Positions 1 through 10,200 of a stretch of DNA of 35,692 nt are shown piece after piece. The translations under genes and the position numbers were made by a program. Source of the DNA: Vicinamibacteraceae bacterium (GTDB taxonomy: Bacteria; Acidobacteriota; Vicinamibacteria; Vicinamibacterales; JAFNAJ01); the NCBI GenBank assembly GCA_023384595.1, contig JAHDVQ010000021.1:1-35692 (forward strand). The letters run 5' to 3'. How positions within the stretch are numbered: position 1 is the stretch's first letter; each line of letters opens with the position of its first letter. The notes below the pieces were generated by a model. It saw only the letters and a list, made by a program, of their open reading frames with translations. It ran no database searches and was not told the DNA's origin.

Positions 1-2
1 AC

Positions 3-1181
3 GGGGGCCGCACGGGCACGCTCGCCGCGGAGCTGGACCCGATCCCGGCGCTGGATCTCGGTGCGGACTCGCTGCGGCCGCCCTCGACGGAGGCGTGTGT
101 GCTCGACGAAGCCGGTAAGGTCATCGGCTGCTCGTCGGGCGTGGCCGCCGACGATGCAGCCACGGTGGCCAGGGTCTGCCGCGAGAGCACCACCGCGAAC
201 CGCATGATGCGGGCCGACGACCACTTGTACGTCGCCTGCTGGAGCGTCCCGTTGAGGACCCAGTTCGGCGTGCCGTACTGGACGGTGGCGATCGTCGTCG
301 AGCGCGACGACGTCCTGGCCCCCACGGCTTCCTTTGGCCGATCCTTCCTCGCCGTGCTCCTGCTGTCGCTTCTCATCGTGGTGCTGCTGTCGCTCTCGAC
401 GATCCGGCACAACCTGAGGCCGCTCGAGGAACTGAAGGAGGGCGTCGAGCGTGTGGCGGCGCGAGACTTCCGCACGCCCGTCGCCGTCACGAGTCAGGAC
501 GAGTTCCAGGAGGTGGCCGAAGCGTTCAACACCATGATGACGACGCTCGAGGCCACCTTCGCCGAGCTCGATGCCCTTCACATGGGCACGCTGCGCGCCC
601 TCGCCCTCGCCATCGACGCCAAGTCATCGTGGACGGCGGGCCACTCCAATCGCGTCACGGAACTCGCGCTCGAGATCGGACGCGAGATGGGCCTGCCGGA
701 GGCCGATCTGAAGGACCTCGAGGTGGGGGGCCTGCTTCACGACATCGGCAAGCTGGGCGTACCGGGCAGGATTCTGGACAAGCCGGGACCGCTCACGCCG
801 GAGGAGGTGGCGGTCATGCGGCAGCATCCGCAGCTCGGGGCGCAGATTCTGGCGCCGATCCCGTCCATTCGGCGCGTGCTGCCCATCGTGCTGCAGCACC
901 ACGAGCGCTACGACGGCCGGGGCTATCCGGCCGGTCTGGCCGGTGACGACATCACGCTCGCGGCGCGCATCTTCGCGGTGGCCGACGTCTTCGACGCGTT
1001 GCACTCGACGCGGCCGTACCGGGCGTCGATGCCGGCGCCGGTCGCCGTGGAGCGCGTCAAGGCGGAATCGGGCCGGCACTTCGACCCGCGCGTGGTCGCG
1101 GCGTTTCTCACGGTGATGACGCGCCGACAGGCCGACGGCTCCGGGCCCCGGACGATGCCGGAGCCCAGGGCCGTCGCATAG
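3..1181 (+). CDS. HAMP / HD-GYP domain protein, probable cyclic-di-GMP phosphodiesterase (5' end outside window)
   Basis: The reading frame is open to the left edge of the window, so the N-terminus is missing. The GTG at 99 is only an internal in-frame candidate. The visible part begins with the end of an extracytoplasmic sensor-like region. A transmembrane helix follows (about 340-405), then a HAMP linker (about 400-555, RPLEEL...DEFQEVAEAFN), and then an HD-GYP domain. The HD-GYP signature is clear: GHSNRV, the HDIGKLG metal-binding motif near 738, and HHERYDGRGYP near 898-930. HD-GYP enzymes hydrolyse cyclic-di-GMP, and the GYP triad is intact, so activity is likely. The ligand of the sensor part cannot be told from the fragment. 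The gene is convergent with the S46 peptidase, 36 nt away. Confidence 0.9.
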   Translation, partial: GGRTGTLAAELDPIPALDLGADSLRPPSTEACVLDEAGKVIGCSSGVAADDAATVARVCRESTTANRMMRADDHLYVACWSVPLRTQFGVPYWTVAIVVERDDVLAPTASFGRSFLAVLLLSLLIVVLLSLSTIRHNLRPLEELKEGVERVAARDFRTPVAVTSQDEFQEVAEAFNTMMTTLEATFAELDALHMGTLRALALAIDAKSSWTAGHSNRVTELALEIGREMGLPEADLKDLEVGGLLHDIGKLGVPGRILDKPGPLTPEEVAVMRQHPQLGAQILAPIPSIRRVLPIVLQHHERYDGRGYPAGLAGDDITLAARIFAVADVFDALHSTRPYRASMPAPVAVERVKAESGRHFDPRVVAAFLTVMTRRQADGSGPRTMPEPRAVA

Positions 1182-1217
1182 CCGCACGCGCGAACCTGGT
1201 GCCGCCGTGAGGGGTGC

Positions 1218-3335
1218 TCAGGGCACGGCCGACGCGGTTGGCGCCGCCGCCGGCTTCCGCCCGAGCAGTTCATTCACCAGCGTCTCGGCCCCGTAGATGC
1301 TCTCGAGCGCCTCGATGATGCCGCGGGCGTCGACCGCCACGGTCCGGTTCACCGAACCGTCGTAGATGAAGTACCCGGGCAGCGACTGGATGTTGCCGTC
1401 GAAGGCGATGCCGACGAGTTCGCCCCTGGCGTTGATGACGGGCGAGCCGCTGTTCCCGCCCACGATGTCGTTGGTCGTGACGAAGTTGTACGGGACGGTG
1501 AGGTCGAGCGACGCCTTGCGTTCGACCCAGCGCGCCGGCAGCTCCCACGGCGCCTTCCCGCCCTTCTCGTCGACGCGCTGGTAGAGGCCGGCGAAGTCGG
1601 TGAACGGCGCGACCCGCCGCCCGTCCTCCTCGTAGCCCTTCACCGCGCCGTACGACAGTCGCAGCGTCGAGGTCGCATCCGGATACGCGGCGGTGCCCTT
1701 CACCGCGAAGAGCGCGCGCGCGATGCGCGCGTAGCCGTCGCGTTCGACGCTCACGACTTCGTTCTCGTACCGCGCCCGCAGGGCTCGGGCCTCCCCGTCG
1801 ACGGCGAGGGCCAGCGCGATGAGCGGGTCGCTCGAAGCCTTGACTGCCTCGGCTCCGCCTTCGAGCAGCCCCTTGCGGACGTCGACCGAGGCGAGCGTCG
1901 TCCCGCTGATGAGCGCGCGCGCGCGCTCGGCGGGGGACTGCCCCTGGAGCGCGGCCTTGACGGCCTCGTGGTCGGCGCCGAGCGTGTCGACCAGCCACGC
2001 GAGCGAGTCGGCGAGCTTGGCCTCCTCGGCGGCGGGATACACGGGCGCCGGCGACAGGAGCATGCGCTCGTAGGTCGGACGTCTCGATTCGGTGTACTCG
2101 GGCAGCCGCTCGGTATCGGGCTTCTGCCGCTCGGCGGCGGCCCGCACGATCCAGCGCGCGAAGCTGAAGAGCCTCGACGTGAACCCGCGGCCCATCTCGA
2201 GGGCCTCGTAGGGCGCCGCGTACCCGCGCACCGCGCGCCGCGCCGCGGCGATCTCCTTCCACGGGTCGCCGAAGGTCGCGCTGAGCGCCGCGTCCTTCCG
2301 GACGGCCTCGCGCAGGGCGGCCTCGTCGGCCTCCTTGCGCGCCATGACGGCCGCGTCGCGCAGGCCCTGGAGCTGTCCCGTCTGCGACTTGATCGCGTTC
2401 TCGAGCCCGAAGATCTCGTCCTTCACCTGCCGGAACTGCTCCGGGCCTCGCTCGGCGTAGCGGCGCAGCACCCCGAGCCGGCGCGTGTTGAACTTCAGCG
2501 TGCCCGGCAGCGCGACGTCGCGGACGTACTCGAGATGCGCCACCGTGTTCAGCCGCTGCGTGGGCCCGGGATGCCCCGAGGTGAAGACGACCTCACCTTC
2601 CCGGGCGCCGGCGGTCGACCACTTCAGGTAGTGGTCGGTCTTCGCGGGCTCGCCGTTCTCGTAGACGCGGAACAGCGTGATGTCGAGGTTGTAGCGCGGG
2701 TAGGTGAAGTTGTCGGGATCCCCGCCGAAGAACGCGATGTCGAACTCCGGCGCGAAGACGAGCCGCACGTCCGTGTAGCGCTTGTAGCGATAGAGGTGAT
2801 ACTGCGCGCCCTGGTAGAGCGTGACGACCTCGCTCTTGAGGCCGGTCTTCTCGGTCGACTCCTTCTCGATGGCGGTCATCGCCGCGCGCCGCGCGGCGTA
2901 GGCCTCGCCCTGCGCGAGTCCCGGCCTGGCGGCGGCGTTCACGCGCCCGGTCACGTCCTCCATGCTGACGAGCACGTTGAGCTCCGTGTCCTTGGCCGGC
3001 AGTTCCTCGGCGCGCGAGCGCGCGTGAAAGCCCGTTTGCACGAGGTCGCGCTCGCGTGTCGAGAGCTTCTGGATGGCTCCGAGGCCCACGTGGTGGTTCG
3101 TGAGCACGAGCCCGTCGGGCGAGACGAACGAGCCGCACGCGCCGCCGAAGCGCACCGACGCGAGCCGCACGTGCTCGAGCCAGGCATCGGTCAGCTCCAC
3201 GCCGTACGTCTGGCGGATGGCGTCGCGCGGCGCGGCGTTGAACGGCCAGAACCCTTCGTCGGCGCGCAGCGGCGCCGAGCACCACAGCGCGAGGGCCAGC
3301 GCGGCCGCGAACGAGATGCGAACAATCGAACGCAT
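1218..3335 (-). CDS. S46 family dipeptidyl-peptidase (DPP7/DPP11-like), exported
   Basis: This 705-residue serine exopeptidase would cleave dipeptides from oligopeptides in the periplasm. A signal peptide is visible (hydrophobic core about 8-20, cut near APLRA-DE). The S46 chymotrypsin-fold triad can be placed at the TNHHVG histidines 81-82, Asp218 in YNLDITLF, and Ser629 in GGNSGSP, close to the DPP7 positions His89/Asp225/Ser648. Length is normal for the family. The ATG is preceded by GAGGAGG four bases upstream, which fixes the start. I cannot decide between DPP7-type (hydrophobic) and DPP11-type (acidic) specificity. A CATAAT hexamer at 3411-3416 (minus strand) could be its -10 box. Such peptidases suit an amino-acid-using acidobacterium. 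Confidence 0.92.
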   Translation of the reverse strand: MRSIVRISFAAALALALWCSAPLRADEGFWPFNAAPRDAIRQTYGVELTDAWLEHVRLASVRFGGACGSFVSPDGLVLTNHHVGLGAIQKLSTRERDLVQTGFHARSRAEELPAKDTELNVLVSMEDVTGRVNAAARPGLAQGEAYAARRAAMTAIEKESTEKTGLKSEVVTLYQGAQYHLYRYKRYTDVRLVFAPEFDIAFFGGDPDNFTYPRYNLDITLFRVYENGEPAKTDHYLKWSTAGAREGEVVFTSGHPGPTQRLNTVAHLEYVRDVALPGTLKFNTRRLGVLRRYAERGPEQFRQVKDEIFGLENAIKSQTGQLQGLRDAAVMARKEADEAALREAVRKDAALSATFGDPWKEIAAARRAVRGYAAPYEALEMGRGFTSRLFSFARWIVRAAAERQKPDTERLPEYTESRRPTYERMLLSPAPVYPAAEEAKLADSLAWLVDTLGADHEAVKAALQGQSPAERARALISGTTLASVDVRKGLLEGGAEAVKASSDPLIALALAVDGEARALRARYENEVVSVERDGYARIARALFAVKGTAAYPDATSTLRLSYGAVKGYEEDGRRVAPFTDFAGLYQRVDEKGGKAPWELPARWVERKASLDLTVPYNFVTTNDIVGGNSGSPVINARGELVGIAFDGNIQSLPGYFIYDGSVNRTVAVDARGIIEALESIYGAETLVNELLGRKPAAAPTASAVP

Positions 3336-3469
3336 GAATCCTCCTCGAGGATGGAGGGACGAGGACGGGCGACGGCCTCCCGGCGCGCGGGCGGCCCGAA
3401 ACAGCCCCTCATTATGGCAGGGAACGGCCTGGGGACCGAGCCCGGTTCGGGACCAGTCGCGGGCGTAAC

Positions 3470-3489
3470 GGGACGAATCGACCCGTCCC
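3470..3489 (-). terminator. Possible hairpin terminator after the sigma factor gene
   Basis: A perfect 6-bp stem, GGGACG (3470-3475) with CGTCCC (3484-3489), and an 8-nt loop lies just beyond the sigma factor stop at 3493. No T-tract follows, so this could equally be a mRNA-stabilising or Rho-associated hairpin. It separates the kinase-sigma pair from the S46 gene on the same strand. Confidence 0.35.
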
Positions 3490-3492
3490 CCC

Positions 3493-4059
3493 TCACCGCG
3501 CCGGGTTGAGCGCCGCGCGCAGCCACGCGCGCGCCTTCAGCCAGTCGCGTTGCACCGTCCTGAGCGACACGCCCAGCGCGTCGGCGGTCTCCTGCTCCGA
3601 GAGCCCCGTGAAATACCGGCACTCCACCACCCGCACCAGCCGCGGATCGACGGCTTCGAGCCGCCCGAGCGCGTCGTCGAGTTCGAGCAGATCGTGCGCC
3701 TCGCGCGCCACGACGCCCGGCACCTCGTCGAGCGGCACCGGCACGGCCCCCGCACCGCGCTTGGCGCGGAGCCGGCGGCGCGCGTGATCCACGAGAATCT
3801 GCCGCATCGCGACCGACGCGACGGCGAGGAAGTGCTGGCGATCGTTCCAGCCGGCCCGTTCGGCGTCCACGAGCTTCACGTAGGCTTCGTGCACGAGGGC
3901 CGTCGTGTCGAGCGTCTCGCCCACCCGCAGCCGGCGGAGCTGCGCGCGGGCAAGGCGGCGCAGGTCGGGATAGACGAGCGGCACCAGGCGATCGAACGCC
4001 TCGGCATCGCCCTGCCCCATCGCCACGAGCAGCGAGGTCAGATCCGGTGCCTCGGTCAT
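3493..4059 (-). CDS. ECF-type RNA polymerase sigma factor (TIGR02999-like)
   Basis: About 188 residues. Region 2 contains LVHEAYVKLVD and HFLAVASVAMRQILVDHARR. Region 4 contains the helix-turn-helix LSEQETADALGVSLRTVQRDW near the C-terminus. This HARRRLRAKRG-type pattern marks the extended ECF subfamily common in Acidobacteria and Planctomycetes, usually found next to Ser/Thr kinases. Two ATGs are adjacent (4062 and 4059). A GGAGG lies six bases before the second, so 4059 is preferred; a longer frame from 4098 lacks such a site. The kinase stop TGA overlaps the start (ATGATG), so the two are translationally coupled, with the kinase first. No anti-sigma gene is seen, so control by the kinase is the obvious inference. 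Confidence 0.9.
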   Translation of the reverse strand: MTEAPDLTSLLVAMGQGDAEAFDRLVPLVYPDLRRLARAQLRRLRVGETLDTTALVHEAYVKLVDAERAGWNDRQHFLAVASVAMRQILVDHARRRLRAKRGAGAVPVPLDEVPGVVAREAHDLLELDDALGRLEAVDPRLVRVVECRYFTGLSEQETADALGVSLRTVQRDWLKARAWLRAALNPAR

Positions 4060-7000
4060 CATCCGCCTCCGCGGTGGAACGGCCACCGTGGCATCCACGA
4101 GGAGCCTCTCGTGCCCGTGTCACCAACGGCGCCGTCGGCCCACCGCTCGATGACGACGAGATGCCGCCAACGCGCCTGCGCATCGTCGTCGCCGCCGCGC
4201 AACACGAGCAGCCGCCCGTCGCGGGCCACCGAATAGATCGGTCCCAGGCGATCGGTCATCCACGGGGCCTCGACCACCCGCTCGGGCGCCGAGGCGGGCC
4301 AGCGCCGCACGTCGCCAGGCGCCGCTCCCTGAGGGACCGGCACGCCGACAATGCCGCGCCCGTCGTAATAGAGCAGCCGGCGGCCGTCGCGGCTCCACAC
4401 CGGCGAGGTGCCCCCGCCGGTCGAGACCTGCACGCGCGCCGACTCGACATCGGGCCACGGGCGCACGTAGATCTCGAATCGCCCCGATTCGTCCGACTGG
4501 TAGGCGAGCCACCGTCCGTCGGGCGAAAGCTGCGGTCGAAGCTGTGCGCCCGGTCCGCCCGCGAGCACACGCTCGTCGAGGCTGCCGTCCATGGGGGCCA
4601 TCTTCACATCCTGCTCGCGGTAGCTGCGGAAATCGGTGAAGAGCACGAAGGCGCCGTCGGCCGTGACGTCGTAGGCGGTGTGAATCGTCCCATTGGGTCG
4701 CGTGATCTGCACCGGCGGCGAGGCTCCGTCGGCGGCCACCCGGTGCAGCCCGCCGGCCTCGCGGTCCGATCGGAAGACCAGGCTGCGCCCGTCCCTCGTC
4801 CAGATCGGCGCTGTGTCGAGCGCGGCGTCGAAGGTCACCCGGGTCGTCGTGCCCCGTTCGAGGTCGTGCACCCAGATGTCGTGCGCGTCCTCGCTGATCG
4901 AGACGGCAATGCGACGCTCGTCGGGCGAGAGGCTGAAGCGCGAGTACCGCCGGGGCTCGAGGCCGAGCGGGCGCTCGCCGCCGCCGGACGTGAGCCACGC
5001 GAAGGTACGCCCGCGACGGGCGGTGCGGCGCGGCAGGAACGCCAGCGTACCCGACTCGGAGACCGCGGCGTGCGCGACGCCCGTGATGCTCGCCAGCTGG
5101 ACCTCGTCGAGCACCGACGACTGCGGCCCCATCAGGCGGGCAGCCGTCAGGTCGAAGGCCGACGAGAACAGGCTGCCCTCGCGCACGAACAGAAGGCGTC
5201 CCTGTTCCGCTCCGCCAGCGCCGAGCCAGCCGCCGCCCGCCGTGCGCGCGAGCACGCGGGGCTGGAGGCCCGCGCCGAGCCGGCGGTGCGCCCCTCCCGT
5301 GACCGGGACGACCGCAAGGTGCCATTCGTTGCCGGCGAGCACGCTGAAGAGCACGGCGCGTCCGTCCGGCAGCACGTGGGGCAGCGCGTGCGCCTCGTCG
5401 CCGGCGGCCACGTCGAGGGTGGTGAGCGGCACGGGCTGGCCGCCGTTGGCGCTGACGCGATACAGCACGCGCCTGGCACCGGTGGCGAACACGATCTCGC
5501 CCCGCGGCGACCAGCTGGCCGACGCACCTCCGGGCGCCTCGGCGATGCGCAGCGGCGGGCCGCCGTCGAGCGAGAGCGTGAAGAGCGTGCCGTCGCGATC
5601 GAAGCCAATCGCGCGCCCGTCGGGCGAGAAGAACGGCGCCGCCGCCCCCTCCGTGCCGTCGAGCGGATGCGGCTCCTCGCGATCGAGATCCCGCAGGTGC
5701 AGCCTGATGACGCCATCGCGGCTCGCCCGATACACCAGCCGCCGCCCGTCGGGGGAGATGGCAAGTGCCGGCGCCTGACCGGTGATGAACGCATCGGCGT
5801 CGGGCAGGACGACGGCGAGCCTGGACGGACCGGGAGGCGCCGAGACCACCGGCCGCAGCCAGCCGGCCACCGCCACCGCCGCGAGCGCGGCCGCGGCGCC
5901 CATCGCGGCCCACCTCCGCCACCTCCGATGCCCAGCGCTCCGCGCCTCGGCGCCTTCGTCGGGCGCAGCCCCCTGGAGTTCGGCTTCGGCGTCGGCCAGG
6001 TCGAGCCGCGCGTCACCGATGAAGCCGAGACGCCGCTCGGGTGCCTTCTCGAGCGACCGCCTGATCAGACGGCGCAGCGCGAGGGGAACACCGGTCGGCA
6101 GCGCCGTGAAGTCGGGCGCGCGCTCGAGGACACGGGCGATGGCGTCGGTCGTGGTCTTGCCGCCAAAGGCCCGACGCCCGGTGAGCATCTCGTAAAGGAT
6201 GCAGCCAAAGCCCCAGACGTCGGTACGGTGATCGACGCGCAGGCCCCGCGCCTGCTCCGGGCTCATGTAGGGGGCCGTGCCGCGGATGACGCCCTCGATC
6301 GAGACGTCGAGCCCGGGTCCGCCCGCACCGCCGTGCAGACCCGTCAGGGCCTTGGCCAGCCCGAAGTCGAGCACCTTCACGACGTTGTCGCGACTGAACC
6401 CGACGTTGGCCGGCTTCAGATCCCGGTGAACGACCCCGCGGTAGTGCGCCGCCTCGAGCGCATCGACGATGCCGCGGGCCACGCGCAGGCACTCGGCCAC
6501 TGGCAACGGGCCGCGGGCGAGGCGGTCGGCAAGCGAGCCGCCGTCGGCCAGTTCGAGCACCAGCGCCACGCGTCGGTCGGCGTCGACGATGTCGTAGATG
6601 GCCGCGATGTTCGGATGGCTGAAGGCGCCGAGGACGCGGGCCTCGCGCTCGAGACGCTCGCGCAGTGCGCTGTCGTGCGCCATGGCGGCCGGCAGGACCT
6701 TGAGCGCGACCTCGCGTCCCAGCCGCTCGTCGAACGCGCGATAGACCTCGCCCATCCCGCCGCGCCCGAGCAGCCCGCGCACCTCGTAGGGCCCGAGCCG
6801 CGCGCCCGCCTCGAGCACCGCCGGCGCATCGCCGGCCGACGGCGCCGGCGGGGAGTCTGCCCCGAGCGCCGACGACCAGTCGGCGAAGAGCGCGCCTCCG
6901 AGTGCCCCGGCCGGCGGCAGGAACTCGTCGTCGGTCGTCGACTCGGCAAGGACGGCGAGCACCGCGTCGGCCAGCGCCTCGTCCCCGGCGGCCGCGCGGC

Positions 7001-7091
7001 GGACGAAGGCCTCCCGCTCCGGCAGCGGAACCTCGAGGGCGCGCTCGATGAGGGCGTCGGCCTCGGGCCAGCGGGTGTGGTCGAGCAACAC
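4059..7091 (-). CDS. Transmembrane Ser/Thr protein kinase with PD40 (TolB-like) beta-propeller sensor
   Basis: A 1010-residue receptor-type kinase. The kinase domain spans about 102-360, with glycine loop LGRGGMGEVY, Lys131, HRDLKPAN (222-229), DFG at 242-244 and GTAPYMSPEQ in the activation segment, so all catalytic residues are present. One transmembrane helix (about 394-414) leads to an extracytoplasmic C-terminal half with at least seven PD40 blades of the SPDGRRL type, expected to form a propeller. The N-terminal 100 residues are a common leader of this family. The start is GTG at 7091 (a TTG follows directly) and the Shine-Dalgarno is weak. It sits upstream of, and overlaps, an ECF sigma factor gene. 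The ligand is unknown. Confidence 0.93.
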   Translation of the reverse strand: MLLDHTRWPEADALIERALEVPLPEREAFVRRAAAGDEALADAVLAVLAESTTDDEFLPPAGALGGALFADWSSALGADSPPAPSAGDAPAVLEAGARLGPYEVRGLLGRGGMGEVYRAFDERLGREVALKVLPAAMAHDSALRERLEREARVLGAFSHPNIAAIYDIVDADRRVALVLELADGGSLADRLARGPLPVAECLRVARGIVDALEAAHYRGVVHRDLKPANVGFSRDNVVKVLDFGLAKALTGLHGGAGGPGLDVSIEGVIRGTAPYMSPEQARGLRVDHRTDVWGFGCILYEMLTGRRAFGGKTTTDAIARVLERAPDFTALPTGVPLALRRLIRRSLEKAPERRLGFIGDARLDLADAEAELQGAAPDEGAEARSAGHRRWRRWAAMGAAAALAAVAVAGWLRPVVSAPPGPSRLAVVLPDADAFITGQAPALAISPDGRRLVYRASRDGVIRLHLRDLDREEPHPLDGTEGAAAPFFSPDGRAIGFDRDGTLFTLSLDGGPPLRIAEAPGGASASWSPRGEIVFATGARRVLYRVSANGGQPVPLTTLDVAAGDEAHALPHVLPDGRAVLFSVLAGNEWHLAVVPVTGGAHRRLGAGLQPRVLARTAGGGWLGAGGAEQGRLLFVREGSLFSSAFDLTAARLMGPQSSVLDEVQLASITGVAHAAVSESGTLAFLPRRTARRGRTFAWLTSGGGERPLGLEPRRYSRFSLSPDERRIAVSISEDAHDIWVHDLERGTTTRVTFDAALDTAPIWTRDGRSLVFRSDREAGGLHRVAADGASPPVQITRPNGTIHTAYDVTADGAFVLFTDFRSYREQDVKMAPMDGSLDERVLAGGPGAQLRPQLSPDGRWLAYQSDESGRFEIYVRPWPDVESARVQVSTGGGTSPVWSRDGRRLLYYDGRGIVGVPVPQGAAPGDVRRWPASAPERVVEAPWMTDRLGPIYSVARDGRLLVLRGGDDDAQARWRHLVVIERWADGAVGDTGTRGSSWMPRWPFHRGGG

Positions 7092-7248
7092 GGTCGGTTC
7101 CGGAATCGCTGCGGGCGTGCGCCGGCCCCGTGGCGGGAATGCGGCGTGCGCGACGTTAAGAGAGTGTGGCCCGATTGTCGAGGGAAAGGTTGAGCATGGT
7201 CAAGTCCGGGAACGCCGCGCGCCGCACCCAACCGGGAAGGCTGTCGGC
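7092..7248. promoter_or_regulatory. Divergent intergenic region between two kinase genes
   Basis: This 157-bp spacer must hold promoters for both the PD40 kinase (minus) and the kinase-LRR-globin gene (plus). The plus-strand gene has GGGAAGG about eight bases before its ATG. I see no convincing -35/-10 pair and no sigma-54 GG-N10-GC element that stands out. Confidence 0.4.
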
Positions 7249-10200
7249 ATGAGTGCCTTCTGCTACAGCTGCCTGGCGCCGATGGACGCCCTGGGCGACG
7301 CGCACTGCCCGCAGTGCGGTCTGCCCCGCCCTTCGCACGGCTGGCCGCGCGACGCGAGGCTCGGCACGCTGGTCGCCGGCGGCCAGTACCGCGTCCTCCG
7401 CCGGCTGGGCGCTGGAGGCTTCGGCGTGGTGTACCTGGTCGAAACGGTGGTCGGCGGCCTGCGCCGTGCCCTCAAGGTGCTGCACACCGAGTGGGCCTCC
7501 GATCCCGCCGCGCGCGATCGCTTCGTCAACGAGGCGCTCATCGTCGAGCAGGTGAACCACCCGAACGTCGCGCGCTGCTATGCGGCGGGCGCGCTCGACG
7601 ACGACGCGCTCTACTTGCTGATGGAGCTGGTCGAGGGCATACCGCTGACGGCGCTCGTCGAGGCCGGTCCGGCGAGGGGGCCGCTCGCGCCCGCACGCGC
7701 CGTGCGGCTGGCCAAGCAGGTGGCTTCGGGGCTGGTCGCCGCGCACGCCACGCGCGTGCTCCATCGCGATCTGACGCCACAGAACATTCTCGTCATCGAC
7801 GCCGGCACCCCGGACGAGCACGTCAAGATCGTGGACTTCGGCATTGCGCGCTCCATCGACGCCACGGCGGCGTCCACCCGCGGCATCCTCGGCACGCCCG
7901 GCTACCTGCCGCCCGAGCGGCTGCGGTCGGGCGAGGTCGTCGACGCGCGGAGCGACCTCTGGCAGCTGGGGGCGGTGCTCTTCTACCTGCTCACCGGCCG
8001 TCCCCCGCTCGCCAGCGCCGACGGGTCGCTGGCCGACGCCATGCGGCTGCACGAGCGATGGCTCGATGCGGGTCCCGCGCCCTCGTCAGTCGTGCCGGCG
8101 CTTGCGGCCTCGGCGGCGCTCGACGGGTTCGTGGCGCGGCTGCTCGCGACCCGGCGCGAGCGCCGGCCGCGATCGGCCGCGCAGGCATGCGCCCAGCTCG
8201 CCCACATCGAGTCGAGCCTCGCCCCGACCGACGCGCCCGGCGCGCTCGCCCTCATCGAGGCGCTCTGCGCGGTGCCGGGCGAAGGCGGATGGTGGGCGCT
8301 CTGCCGCTACCTCTCCGAGGCACCCGATCGCCAGTTCCTCGTCGAGGCCGCCGACGCGCTGCTCGCGTCGTGGCCCGACACGCTGCGGCTGGCGCCGACG
8401 GCCTGGTGGGAGGCGGTGCGCCGCGGCGAGGCCCACGCGCTGTGGCCGCTCGCCCGCACGCTCGACCTCTCGCGCCGGGAGCTGGCCGAAGACGACGTGC
8501 ACGATCTGGCGGAGTGCCAGGCCGTCTCGAGCCTGACGCGACTGGCGCTCGCGGGCAACGGCCTCGACGACGGCGCGGCAAAGCGCCTTGCCCCGTCACC
8601 GCACCTGCGCGGACTCGTCGCGCTCGACCTCTCGCACAACCGGCTCACGTCGGACGGTGCCGCCGCCATCGCCGCGAGCGCGCACCTGGTGAACCTGGCG
8701 GAGCTGTCGCTCGCCAATAACGGGCTCGGCGCGCGCGGGGCCGCGGCGATCGCGCAGAGCGGACTAGCGCTGCGCGTGCTCGATCTTGGCGACAACGACC
8801 TCAGGGCCGAGGGCGCGGCCGCCATCGCCGGCAGTCCCGCGCTCGGCGGCCTCGAGGTGCTCAGGCTCGCGCGCAACGGCATCGGCTCGGACGGAGCCGG
8901 CGCGCTCGCCGTCTCGCGGACGCTCACCAGCCTCGCGGAGCTCGACCTCGCCGGCAACGGCATCGGTCCGGGCGGAGCCGCGGCGCTCGCCCTCTGCCCC
9001 AACGTCTCGCGGCTCCACACGCTGCGGCTCGGCGCCAACGCGCTCGGCCGCCAGGGCATCGAGCTGCTCGTCGCCTCGAACCGCTTCACCGCCCTCGAGC
9101 GGCTCGACATCACCGGCAACCAGATCGGCGCCTCGGGCGCCATGGCACTGGCCGCCTCGCCCTTCGCGCGACGCGTGAAGACCCTCGACGTCGCCGACAA
9201 CCAGCTCGGCGACGCCGGCCTCGCCGCGCTGCTCGGCGCCACGCCCTTCGCCGGGTTGCGCGCGCTCGGCCTGGCGCGCAACGAGCTGACCGCGGGCGGA
9301 ATGACGCTGGTTGCTGGCGCGCCGCCCGAACTCGAGTCGCTGGATCTCGCCGGCAACGACATCGGCACGGCGGGCGCCGGCGCCCTCGCGCAAGCGCTCG
9401 AGCGGTCGCGCGTGGCGACGCTCGATCTGAGTCACTGCGGCCTCGACGGCCGGAGCCTGGCCGCCGTTCTCGGCGGCGGCCGTATCACGACGCTCAAGGC
9501 GGCGCGCAACCCGCTGGACGCCGCCGGGGTCGACGCGGTCGCCTCGTCGGACGGGGCACGCGCGCTCGAGTGCCTGGAACTGGGCGGGGCGCCGTTCGGA
9601 CTCGGGGGCATCGAGGCCCTCGCGCGGGGACGTCTCCCGCAGCTGCGCCGCCTGCGACTCGAAGCGGTGGGCCTGGAGGACGCGGACGCGGAGGCGGCGT
9701 TGAAGGCCCTCGGAGTCCTCCCGTCGCTGCAGTGGCTGGCGCTTCCCGCCAACGACCTCGGCGCGGCGACCGCCGCCGCCATCGCCGCGTCGCCGATGGC
9801 GGCGAGGCTCGCGGTGCTCGATCTCTCACACAACCGCATCGGCGATGCCGGCGCGTCTGCGCTCGCGCGCGGCGCGCACTGGCACATGCTCCACACGCTG
9901 GTCCTCGACGACAACGGCCTCGGCGCGGCCGGGGCGGCGACCATCGTCGCCTCATCGGCGCTGGCGTTGCTGGCGCGCGTCGATCTCGCGCACAACGCGC
10001 AGGAAGGGTCCGTCGATCTTCACAGCCTCGGCCGCCACCGGGTGGCGCTGCTCGAGGCTTCGTTCGGGCGCGTGGCCGCGCTCGGCACCGACTTCGCCGA
10101 AACGGTGTACCGAAAGCTGTTCGAGCGTCATCCCGGCGTCAAGCCGCTCTTTGCCCGCGTGCCCATGAAGCTGCAGTCGCAGCACCTGATGCAGACCCTC

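Noticed and set aside
4047-7193. Long plus-strand open frame (about 1048 codons) opposite the PD40 kinase
   Set aside because: It is antisense to a gene with clear kinase motifs; the translation is Arg/Ala/Gly/His-rich without any domain, as expected from high-G+C third-position bias.
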